Assembly: GCA_964036045.1 (NCBI GenBank)
Contig: OZ038384.1
Coordinates: 25,721,000 to 25,784,999, forward strand
Source of the DNA: Eutreptiella sp. 'Long Island Sound 2002'
Lineage: Eukaryota > Euglenozoa > Euglenophyceae > Eutreptiales > Eutreptiaceae
Direction: 5' to 3'
Length of the DNA: 64,000 nt
Position 1 is the first letter of the stretch. Each line of letters starts with the position of its first letter. Below, piece after piece: positions 48,502 to 58,675 of the stretch. Both the position numbers and the translations under genes were made by a program. The notes beneath the pieces are model-generated. The model worked only from the letters and a program-made list of their open reading frames with translations. It searched no databases and had not been told where the DNA came from.

Positions 48502-51500
48502 TCAGCTATCCCGCGTCGGCATCGCCGCCGGGTTCGCTGGTGCCGCCAGGGCATCTGGGTGCGCCGCATCCGCTGAGCCCGTTCCCAGCGGGGCCCACAA
48601 GGGGGCCCGGGGGACCGGGGGAGTCAGGGGGGCCAGGGGGGCCAGCCCCGTGGGGATGGACATGGACCCTGGTGGGGCCGCACCGCCGGCCCCCGGGGCC
48701 GCTCCGGGTGCCTCCTCACCTCCATCTGCGTGGTCGGCTGCCTGGGGCGGGGGGCGCCGGGTGTACGGGGCGTGCCACGGGGACCTCCGTGCTCTCCCCT
48801 GCAGGATGTTGGCGGCCGCCTCCTTGTCGTCCGCCGGGGCCGCAGCGTGCACCGCGTGCCACGCCAGGTGTTCCAGCATCGCCCCGCTGGTGTAGTACTT
48901 GTCCGCACACATGGGGCATTTCGTCGGCTCCGTGGCCCCTCGCGCCGGGGGAGCTGCACCGACTTCCGAATGGCGCCCTCCGCCGCTGGTTCGAAGGGCA
49001 GGTTGGCCAGCGGCACCGTGTGTGGTGCCAGCGTGCGGCCCGGGGCCGCCGCATCGAGGGCTCGCGTCGCGGGCGCGGGCCCGAGGCCTCGGGCGGCATC
49101 GCGCTGCGCGTCCGCCTGCAGCCACGTTTGCCAGTGCGTGGAGCCGATTTGGCGGTCGGGTTTGCTCCTCCACCGCAGGTCGTGGAAGGCCTGTAGCCAG
49201 TGGTACACCGTGGTCGGGACCGCCAGCTGGAGCTCCAGGTCGGCGGGGTGCGCCGCTGCCGGCCACACTCCCGGCCTCGCCGCCCGGGCGTTGTCCTTCA
49301 GCCTGACCTGGAGCAGGAGGGCGTGGTGTTCGCCCTCCCGCAGCGCCTTGATGATCATGCGTGTGCAGTCTGCCACGCGGATCACGGCTTCGGGCCCCGG
49401 CAGGCGTTCAGGGTCGCAGACGACGACGTGCGCGTCCGCCGGGCTGAACATGCAGACCACCCACTGTGGGTTCTGCTGCCCCCGTTGGGCCACCGCCAGG
49501 GTAGCCGCTGGGCGGGCGTGCGTGATGGGCCCCGCGTGGAGGTCCGGGACGTCCGTGGCCCTGATGGCGTCTCCCTGCCACGCGGCCCGTAGATGCTCCT
49601 CCTGGTCGGGGCTCCACACCAGTGCGGGGGGGTTGACCCACCCCGGTTCCTGCCTCTTGTTGGGGGCGCTGACAGCGTGCAGCAGGACCGCCAGCGGCCA
49701 GGGGTCCGCCGACATGTAGTAGGCCTGGGTGGGCCCCTGTCGCCAGTCGACGTGGGACAGGGGCGGGAATGCCCCTTGCCTGGCGGTGCTGTGCCAGACC
49801 GCCCATCGGCCTCCGGCCAGGATGTGCGACCGGTACCCTCCGGCGTGGCCGTGTACGATGGCTTGGTAGCCTGCCGTCTGCAGTACCAGCGCCTCCCCCT
49901 GCTTAGGCCCGGGCGGGGGTGCGCCATCGCCCGCACCCCAGACGCGGGTGCGCCCGCGGAGTGTGGCATGCCACGGGTCTGGTGCATCGCGCTGGGGCCC
50001 TTGTATGCACCCCGCAATTTGCGCCGGGCCGTGGTGGTGGACGAAGCTCTCCCCGCCGTCTGCTAGCAAAGCCGCCGCGACGACGTATAGTTGCTCCGCC
50101 GTGAGGGGCGCCGTCGGCTCGTGCGTCGCGGCCGGCCGTTGGGGCCGCGTGTCGCGGCAGGGGACGTGGGGCAGCAGCTGCGCCGGCCACGCCGCCACTG
50201 GACCCATGGTGACGGCCGCGACCGCGGACGCCAGCGCCGTGCGGTCCGTGGGTCTGTACTGCCGGAGTCCCGTGGTATCTCGGGTGAGGTGCCTGCAGGC
50301 TGCCATCCAGGCCACCGCTCCGCAGTTCGTGCAGTCCGGTTCGGCACCGCTCGCATCGTCGCCTCCCCACTGCTGTACTGTGGTGGCGGTGTCGAGCAGG
50401 GGGGCCCCGCTGTAGCGCCTCCGGGCCCTGCCCCGGCGGGAGGGCGGGCGGGATTGGCTGCGGGTAGTTTTGCGCGCCCCGGCGCTCCGGGTGCGTGTGG
50501 TACGGGTTCTGCCGGCGGTGCTCCGGGGCTGCCCGTGGCTGGAAGAGGAGCTGGTGCAGGTACCAGTGGCCCTCCGCGGCGGACGGATTGCGGAGCGTTA
50601 GCCACTGTTCCACCACGCCTCCTGGGTGCGCGGCCTCGACGCGGCGCTGCAACCCCAGGCGGCCTAGGCGGTTGGACGTGCCCGCGGGTGGGATGTGTGC
50701 CTGCGGGTAGAGCACCCGCAGCGGCTCCAGCGCCAGGTCCAGCACTTCGTCGTTGAGCTGCTTCGTGAGGGCCGACGCCCTGTGTAGGGCGTGGAGGACC
50801 CCGGGCGTGGGGGCCGTGAGCTGTTCGAGCACCGGTCCCGGTGGGTACCGCGTACCCGGGTTCGTCAGCCACTCCCTGGTGTGGCTCAGTACGGCTTTCC
50901 ACACGTCCCTTGTAAAGGCGTGCCGGGGGGCCAATGAGGGGACCATCCGTAGGAGGCGGTGGCACGCCGGCGGCGACCGCATGGGCTGTGGGGCGGCCGC
51001 CGTGATCCACCTGCACGCCGTGCCGGGCACGATCGCCCCCCATTCCACAGTCCCCATGCCCTCGGCATGAATCAACGCCTGGCCTTGGACCATGGGGAAG
51101 TAGGGGCTCGAGCGCCCCTTCCCTTCCCTCCACCGTACCCAGGCGGCCCCCGCCTGCAGGCTGCGGAGCAGGGCCACGCCGGGGAGGGGCGGCTGCGGGA
51201 AAGCCCCCTTGGCGGCCTGGGTGGCGTGGGCCAAGGTGCCCATTGGTAAGTACCACAACGGGAGGGTCCAGGGGCCCGGCAGCGGTTGCGCCACCCCTGC
51301 GTCCCATCGCCACTCGGAGTCTGGCGGGGCGGCCGGGACCGTGACCGTCTGCAGGAAGTGGCGTGCATACTTGTCGGGGTGCCGTTGGAGGGTTGCCGCG
51401 AGGCTGAGCCCCTCCGCCGCTGGTGCCACCGGGAGGCCGCCCCTGGGGCCTGCGCCAGGGGTATTCCTGGTCGGCCGGCCAGGTGTGGAGGTCCCGGGCG

Positions 51501-52198
51501 ATGTCCTCCGCGGTCCCTGTGGGGGCGTCCTCTGGTGCCAGGTGCCACATGACGGCGAGCACCGCCCATGTGGAAAAGGGCCACGCCCGCGGGGGGGTGT
51601 ACACCTGGATGGTCCACTGTGGGCACGCCCGCCGCACGCGGGACACGTGGAGCACCCCTCGGACCATGTCCGCCGCCAGGACCAGCACCATTCCCGAGGG
51701 ATCCACAATGATCCCCTCTGCGGGTCCACCGTGGCGGCCCCGGGTGTGCAGGGCCACCGCCGCTTGTCCCGCGTGGGTGACGCGGTCGACGGCCTCCTGG
51801 ATGTTCACGCTGCCGCGCGCGGTCTCATCCAGGATCCAGCCCTGCGTCACCCCGTAGCGTAGGGCGGCGCGTGCGGCCGCGGGCTTCACCTCGGGCAACG
51901 CTCCGTCGTCGGCATCGGGCTGGGGGTGCTGTCTGGGGCACCAGCCTTCGCCGGTGCAATGGCCCCGTTTCCACGCGGGGCAGATCGCGGATACGCTGCC
52001 CGCCGGCGGCGCAGGTTCCGCGGGCGCGCCCCCCGCGGGGGGCTCCGGCAATGCCTCCAGGTCGGAGTCTGTGCCCGCGTCCTCTTGTGGGGGGTCTCCT
52101 TCGCCGTCTCTGAGTCCCAGCGCCCTGATGACCTCGTGTGCTTCGTCCAGCGTCGGAGATCGGGGGCGTGTCTTGCGTGGTGCCGCGGGTTCCGCCAT
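48502..52198 (-). pseudogene. LINE-B ORF1: zinc-finger protein (three frame changes)
   Basis: Starts at ATG 52196-52198 (MAEPAAPRKTRPRSP), about 70 bp downstream of the tandem array, and would encode about 1,230 aa. A CCCH finger C-x7-C-x5-C-x3-H (CPAWKRGHCTGEGWCPRQH) lies at about 51985-51930. The frame changes near 51440 into a Trp/Leu-rich globular region (LSLAATLQRHPDKYARHF onward). It changes again near 50440 into a frame with CTNCGAVAW and a long folded region (50315-48960). A third change, near 48945, leads to a C2H2 finger C-x2-C-x12-H-x3-H (CPMCADKYY ... HLAWH, about 48915-48850). It ends at TGA 48502-48504, after which the same frame opens directly into ORF2. Confidence 0.72.
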
Positions 52199-52270
52199 TG
52201 CTATGTCGCTGTGTCTAAGAGCAGGGGGCGGGGTGCGGATGTCCCGTGGCTGGTGCGTTGGTGCGTTGGT

Positions 52271-55200
52271 GCGTTGCTCGGTGTGGGGGCGGTGGATGGG
52301 CATCCCCGGGGGGGCGCCTTCCAGTGTTGCGAGGGGCGTCCGGTGTTAGGCGCTGTCCCTCCCCCGGCCGCTCGTCCTCCGGAGCGTGCAGCCAGGGTTC
52401 CGCGACCCGCGTGTCCCGGGCGCGGTCGGTGCGGGCAGTGGACCCTGCACCGGCCCCACAGCGTAGCACTTGCGGGCCGGCGTTGCTCGCTGTGGGGGTG
52501 GCGGAGGGGCGCCCCCGGGGGGGGTGCCTGCCACCGTTGTGAGGGGCGCCTGGTGTCAGGCGCTGTCCCTCCCCCGGCCGCGCTCGCCCTCCGTAGCGTG
52601 CAGCCAGGGTTCCGCGACCCGTGTGTCCCGGGCGCGGTCGATGCGGGCGTGTGGACCCAGCACCGGTCCCACAGCGTGCGCCCTTGCGGGCCGACGCTGC
52701 TCGCTGTGGGGCTGGCGGAATGGCGTCCCCGGGGGGGGCGCTTTCCACCGTTGTGAGGGGCGCCTGGTGTCAGGCGCTGTCCCTTCCCTGGCCGCTCGTC
52801 CTCCGGAGCGTGCAGCCAGGGTTCCGCGACCCGCGTGTCCCGGGTGCGGTCGATGCGGGCATGTGGACCCAGCACCGGCCCCACAGCGTGCGCCCTTGCG
52901 GGCCGGCGTTGCTCGCTGTGGGGGTGGCGGAAGGGCGTTCCCGGGGAGGTGCCTTCCACTGTTGTGAGGGGCGCCCGGTGTCAGGCGCTGTCCCTCCCCC
53001 GGCCGCGCTCGCCCTCCGTAGCGTGCAGCCAGGGTTCCGCGACCCGTGTGTCCCGGGCGCGGTCGATGCGGGCGTGTGGACCCAGCACCGGTCCCACGGC
53101 GTGCGCCCTTGCGGGCCGGCGTTGTTCGCTGTGGGGGTGGCGGAAGGGCGTCCCCGGGGGGGGCTGCCTTCCACCGTTGTGAGGGGCGTCTGGTGTCAGG
53201 CTGTCCCTCCCTCGGCCGCTCGTCCTCCGGAGCGTGCAGCCAGGTTCCGCGACCCGCGTGTCCCGGGCGCGGTCGATGCGGGCAGTGGACCCAGCACCGG
53301 CCCCACAGCGTGCGCCCTTGCGGGCCGACGCTGCTCGTTGTGGGGATGGCGGAAGGGCGTCCCCGGGGGGGGTGCCTTCCACCGTCATGAGGGGTGCCTG
53401 GTGTCAGGCGCTGTCCCTCCCCCGGCCGCTCGTCCTCCGGAGCGTGCAGCCAGGGTTCCGCGACCCGCGTGTCCCGGGTGCGGTCGATGCGGGCGTGTGG
53501 ACCCAGCACCGGCCCCACAGCGTGCGCCCTTGCGGGCCGGTGTTGCTCGCTGTGGGGGTGGCGGAAGGGCGTCCCCGGGGGGGGTGCCTTCCACCGTTGT
53601 GAGGGGCGCCTGGTGTCAGGCGCTGTCCCTCCCCCGGCCGCTCGTCCTCCGGAGCGTGCAGCCAGGGTTCCGTGACCCGCGTGTCCCGGGTGCGGTCGAT
53701 GCGGGCGTGTGGACCCAGCACCGGCCTCACAGCGTGCGCCCTTGCGGGCCGGCGTTGCTCGCTGTGGGGGTGGCGGAAGGGTGTCCCCGGGGGGGGTGCC
53801 TTCCACTGTTGTGAGGGGCGCCTGGTGTTAGGCGCTGTCCCTCCCCCGGCCGCTCGTCCTCCGGAGCGTGCAGCCAGGGTTCCGCGACCCGCGTGTCCCG
53901 GGCGCGGTCGGTGCGGGCGTGTGGACCCAGCACCGGCCCCACAGCGTGCGCCCTTGCGGGCCGGCGTTGCTCGCTGTGGGGGTGGCGGAGGGGCGCCCCC
54001 GGGGGGGCCGCCTGCCACCGTTGTGAGGGGCGTCTGGCGTCAGGCGCTGTCCCTCCCCCGTCCGCTCGTCCTTTGGAGCGCGCAGCCGGGGTTCTGCGAC
54101 CCGTGTGTCCCGGGTGCGGTCGATGCGGGCGTGTGGACCCAGCACCGGCCCCACAGCGTGCGCCCTTGCGGGCCGGTGTTGCTCGCTGTGGGGGTGGCGG
54201 AAGGGCGTCCCCGGGGGGGGTGCCTTCCACCGTTGTGAGGGGCGCCTGGTGTCAGGCGCTGTCCCTTCCCCGGCCGCTCGTCCTCCGGAGCGTGCAGCCA
54301 GGGTTCCGTGACCCGCGTGTCCCGGGTGCGGTCGATGCGGGCGTGTGGACCCAGCACCGGCCCCACAGCGTGCGCCCTTGCGGGCCGGCGTTGCTCGCTG
54401 TGGGGATGGCGGAAGGGCGTCCCCGGGGGGGGTGTCTTCCACCGTTGTGAGGGGCGCCTGGTGTCAGGCGCTGTCCCTTCCCCGGCCGCTCGTCCTCCGG
54501 AGCGTGCAGCCAGGGTTCCGCGACCCGTGTGTCCCGGGTGCGGTCGGTGCGGGCGTGTGGACCCAGCACTGGCCCCACAGCGTGCGCCCTTGCGGGCCGG
54601 CGTTGCTCGCTGTGGGGGTGGTGGAAGGGCGTCCCCGGGGGGGAGTGCCTTCCACCGTTGTGAGGGGCGCCTGGTGTCAGGCGCTGCCCCTCCCCCGGCC
54701 GCCTGTCCTCCGGAGCGTGCAGCCAGGGTTCCGCGACCCGTGTGTCCCGGGTGCGGTCGATGCGGGCGTGTGGACCCAGCATCGGCCCCACAGCGTGCGC
54801 CCTTTTGGGCTGGCGTTGCTCGCTGTGGGGGTGGCGGAAGGGCGTCCCCGGGGGGGGTGCCTTCCACCGTTGTGAGGGGCGCCTGGTGTCAGGCGCTGTC
54901 CCTCCCCCGGCCGCTCGTCTTCTGGAGCGTGCAGCCAGGGCTCCGCGACCCGCGTGTCCCGGGCGCGGTTGATGTGGGCGTGTGGACCCAGCACCAGCCC
55001 CACAGCGTGCGCCCTTGCGGGCCGGCGTTGCTCGCTGTGGGGGTGGCGGAAGGGCGTCCCCGGGGGGGCTGCCTTCCGCCGTTGTGAGGGGCGCCTGGTG
55101 TCAGGCGCTGTCCCTCCCCCGGCCGCTCGTCCTCCGGAGCATGCAGCTAGGGTTCCGCGACCCGCGTGTCCCGGGTGCGGTCGATGCGGGCGTGTGGACC

Positions 55201-56410
55201 CAGCACCGGCCCCACAGCGTGCGCCCTTGCGGGCTGGCGTTGCTCGCTATGGGGGTGGCGGAAGGGCGTCCCCGGGGGGGGTGCCTTCCACCGTTGTGAG
55301 GGGCGCCTGGTGTCAGGCGCTGTCCCTCCCCCGGCTGCCCGTCCTCCGGAGCGTGCAGCTAGGGTTCCGCGACCCGTGTGTCCCGGGTGCGGTCGATGCG
55401 GGCGTGTGGACCCAGCACCGGCCCCACAGCGTGCGCCCTTGCGGGTCGGCGTTGCTCGCTGTGGGGGCGGCAGAAGGGCGTCCCCGGGGGGGGTGCCTTC
55501 CACCGTTGTGAGGGGCGCCTGGTGTCAGGCGCTGTCCCTCCCCCGGCTGCTCGTCCTCCGGAGCGCGCAGCCAGGGTTCCGCGACCCGTGTGTCCCGGGT
55601 GCGGTCGATGCGGGCGTGTGGACCCAGCACCGGCCCCACAGCGTGCGCCCTGGCGGGCCGGTGTTGCTCGCTGTGGGGGTGGCGGAAGGGCGTCCCCGGG
55701 GGGGGTGCCTCCCACCGTTGTGAGGGGCGCCTGGTGTCAGGCGCTGCCCCTCCCCCGGCCGCTCGTCCTCCGGAGCGTGCAGCCAGGGTTCCGCGACCCG
55801 TGTGTCCCGGGTGCGGTCGATGCGGGCGTGTGGACCCAGCACCGGCCCCACAGCGTGCGCCCTTGCGGGCCGGCGTTGCTCGCTGTGGGGGTGGCGGAAG
55901 GGCGTCCCCGGGGGGGGCTGCCTTCCACCGTTGTGAGGGGCGCTTGGTGCCAGGCGCTGTCCCTCCCCCGGCCGCTCGTCCTCCGGAGCGTGCAGCCAGG
56001 GTTCCGCGACCCGTGTGTCCCGGGTGCGGTCGATGCGGGCGTGTGGACCCAGCACCGGCCCCACAGCGTGCGTGCGCCCTTGCGGGCCGGCGTTGCTCGC
56101 TGTGGGGGTGGCGGAAGGGCGTCCCCGGGGGGGGCTGTCCTCCACCGTTGTGAGGGGCGCCTGGTGCCAGGCGCTGTCCCTCCCCCGGCTGCCCGTCCTC
56201 CGGAGCGTGCAGCCAGGGTTCCGCGACCCGCGTGTCCCGGGTGCGGTCGGTGTGGGCGTGGGGGCCCGGCACCGGCCCCACAGCGTGCGCCCTTGCGGGC
56301 CGGCGTTGCTCGCTGTGGGGGTGGCGGAAGGGCGTCCCCGGGGGGGGTGCCTTCCACCATGGTGAGGGGCGCTTGGGGTCAGGCGCTGTCCCTCTCCCGT
56401 CTGCCCGCCC
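52271..56410 (-). repeat. LINE-B 5' tandem array, ~212-bp unit x ~19.5
   Basis: The landmark TTCCGCGACCC recurs at 52399, 52610, 52822, 53035 and so on to about 56219, spaced 211-213 bp. Units are about 90-97% alike by eye. The unit length is not a multiple of three, so the many ORFs across it are by-products. It lies directly upstream of ORF1, the position of promoter monomers in mouse L1 5' UTRs, so it may be the promoter array. Confidence 0.92.
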
Positions 56411-57405
56411 ACTGCCGGGTGGGTTGCCGGGGTTCGTTGGGTGTGTGCGGTGTGTGTGGTGCCTGTGCCGTGCGTGTCGTGGTGTGTGGTGCTGCTCTTT
56501 CCTTGGTCCTCCGGTGCTCCCCTCTCCGGTGTCTCGGTGCGGTGTTGTGCTCGCCGTGTGCCCGCCGTGTCCCCTCCTCTGTGTGCGCCCCTTGCTCGTT
56601 CGCTGGCTACCCCTTGTTCCTTTCGCGGCTTCGTTGCTCTTTACCCTTTCCTCTACCCCTCTCCCTGGCATGCACTTTTTCCCTGCCTCCGCTTTGTTGC
56701 GTGTCTTCGTCCTTTTCCTTGTCGGCCCGGGCTTCCTCTTTTGAACCTGCGTAGGGCCTGCGTAGGGAGAGAAGGGTGCGTAAACGAGCGTGCGGCGGCG
56801 GCGGTTTTGTCGCGACACGGCACCTCGAGCTGACTGGTACGTCATGCGACATTCGTGTGCGACCGGCTTGCGTGTAGGTTTATCGCCCCACTTGCTCCCG
56901 GCTTGTTTCCACCCCCCTTTGGTCGCTACCTTTTCTCGTCGCCCGTTCCGCGCGCGCGGCGTGACGTGCAACATACCTGCCTCTTTCCCCACTACCTTAA
57001 CGTGTCCTAGTCCTCCCGCCTTGTCGGGCGTTCGCTTATGTGTGACGACGGCACGACGCAATACTTGCCTAAGCGTCTAAGACAACCCTACTTTAACGCC
57101 CGGACGACGCAGACACGAGCATACGCTTCTCTTCGGGACCTGTGAGGATAGAACATGGGTGCGTGCACGTGTGTTCGTTGGGACCCGGCACTCGCCGGCG
57201 CTATGCTATTTGTGTGTTTGCTCTTCTTGTCCCCCTCCCTGGCTATTTGTGTGTTCTAACCCACGCAACTCCGCGGTTGGCGACGTGGCACGACATGGTA
57301 ACATACTTGTGTTCTTGGTGGCGGTGTGTGGCTTGTCTACTATTCGTTTGCATGCGGCGGCATACCTTTTGTTCCCTTTCGCTCCCTTTCGCCTCCATGT
57401 TGCTC
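56411..57405 (-). other. LINE-B 5' leader
   Basis: About 1 kb of less GC-extreme sequence between the element's 5' end and the array. A basic open frame (57061 leftwards, start MRRAVVTHKRTP) runs into the array but has no family features. The 5' boundary is fixed by the 15-bp duplication that starts at 57406. Confidence 0.6.
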
Positions 57406-57420
57406 GTCCTGACGAGTGAG
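57406..57420. repeat. LINE-B target-site duplication, right
   Basis: GTCCTGACGAGTGAG, identical to 34368-34382. Confidence 0.85.
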
Positions 57421-58675
57421 GACACGTCCCCAGTCCATCCCGTTTGCGGCCCCGGGGCCGCTTGCAGCCATTCCCCCGTCGCCGCGTCCCACAGGGTGGT
57501 CAGGTCCCGCCCCGCGGATCACGGTGGGTCTCTGCTGGGTGTGCGGCCCCCATCCCTCGAGCGGGATGGCGGCGTATCGTTGCGCAGGGGTCTCCGGGGC
57601 GGGCATGGCGGCGCACCACGGGCTCCACTCACGCGCCCAGTCCTCACCCACGATGCGCGCCTCCCACGCGGTCATGGAGCCGCGCCCGATGATCCACGGT
57701 GGGAAGAGGGCGTCTTGTAGGTGCTTCGAGAACCCACCTGGCAGGTCCTGGTACGGGTGGGGGCCCTCGTGGGGCAGGCACTCCAGAGTGCCATTCACGA
57801 CATGGAGGGAGGGTACGAAGTCCTTGTCAGGGCGCGGGGGAGGGGGAGGTTGGTCGCCCTCCGCCGCAGTGAGCCATCGGTGTGCCTGGGCCGCTGCGCT
57901 TTCGGGCTCGCGGAGGAGTTGCTCCAGCCGGTGGTTGCGAACCTCCCATGCGAAGTCCCCCAGCCGGAGCATGTGGGGGAGAAAATTGTCCACAGAGGTC
58001 CCTCCCGGCGGGTCGTAGCGGGCTATGGTGCGGAGCTGCGCCTCCGCGTCCTCGGGCACCAGTCAAGAGCAGAAGACTTCCGTCCATGCGGCGCCTGCGG
58101 AGCGCCACGAGGCCGCCCACAGGGCTTTGTCCCCGGGTGGGAGGTGGCGGGCTGCCTCGTGTACCGCCTGGCGGTAGTGGGGCGAGAGGAGCTGTGAGTG
58201 GGCGCACCCCACGTGCATGTGCACCGGGGTCTCCTCCGGGCCGCCGCATAGGAGGCACGGCTGTGGGACGACGGCGACGCCGGGTAGCCGCTCCTTACGG
58301 ACGCGGAGCCTGCGCTGCACCGGCGTGTGGCCGTCTTCGGCCCGCAGCGCCCGGCGGTTGGTGGCCGTCGTGGTGAGGTCCCGGGCGTGACCATAGGCTG
58401 TGGTGTGGGCCGCGCCCAAAGGTGTGTGTCCCCGGTGCGTCAGCGCATGGTCCGTCTGCGCCCGCTGCGCGACCTCGCCGAGCACCCGCATCGTGGGGGG
58501 CCGTAGATCGAGATGGCCGTCAAGGCCGGCGACAATGAGTTGGGCGTGGCCAGGGTCCGGGGGCGTGTTCTGCAGGACGGTGTCCTGGGACGCCGCCCAG
58601 TCCGCATTGTACAGTAGGGCGTCACTGTGGTGCGAGGTGGCTCGAACGTACCAGAACGGGTGCCCGGCGTGTTGC
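57406..58675 (-). pseudogene. LINE-A ORF2 fragment and truncated 5' end of LINE-A
   Basis: Continues LINE-A ORF2 from 34382 after the LINE-B insertion. Aligns with 42716-43985 of LINE-B. It retains the CCHC knuckle (CLLC ... C, about 58265-58205) and part of the RNase H/linker region. It has TGA at 58063-58065 where LINE-B has GGA, and a frameshift near 57500. LINE-A stops abruptly at 58675 within the RNase H region, a typical 5' truncation from incomplete reverse transcription, and abuts the right copy of the 1.13-kb duplication. Confidence 0.85.

Larger units (their letters stand above)
34381..57405 (-). mobile_element. LINE-B: ~23-kb non-LTR retrotransposon with four ORFs
   Basis: On the - strand, 5' end at about 57405 and 3' tail at 34381. 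The 15-bp duplication of LINE-A sequence at both ends shows both termini were reached. The 5' part has ~1 kb of leader and ~19.5 copies of a ~212-bp unit. ORF1 (zinc fingers) and ORF2 (APE endonuclease, RT, RNase H, CCHC) are followed by ORF3, ORF4 and a ~4-kb 3' UTR. ORF1 has three frame changes, ORF2 has a TAG at 46510 and a late one-base deletion, and TGA 48502 separates ORF1 from ORF2. The copy is therefore probably dead. APE plus RNase H places it near the I/Tad/R1-type LINE groups; the exact clade needs a tree. Confidence 0.9.

Noticed and set aside
46243-48576. 777-aa + strand ORF
   Set aside because: It lies antisense to the endonuclease/RT ORF, which has all catalytic motifs. It is a by-product of high GC.
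52271-56410. CRISPR-like array
   Set aside because: Units are head-to-tail copies of ~212 bp with no spacers, inside a eukaryotic LINE.
52556-57061. Long ORFs of 416-582 aa across the tandem array
   Set aside because: The 212-bp unit changes frame each copy, and all six frames are open because of composition.
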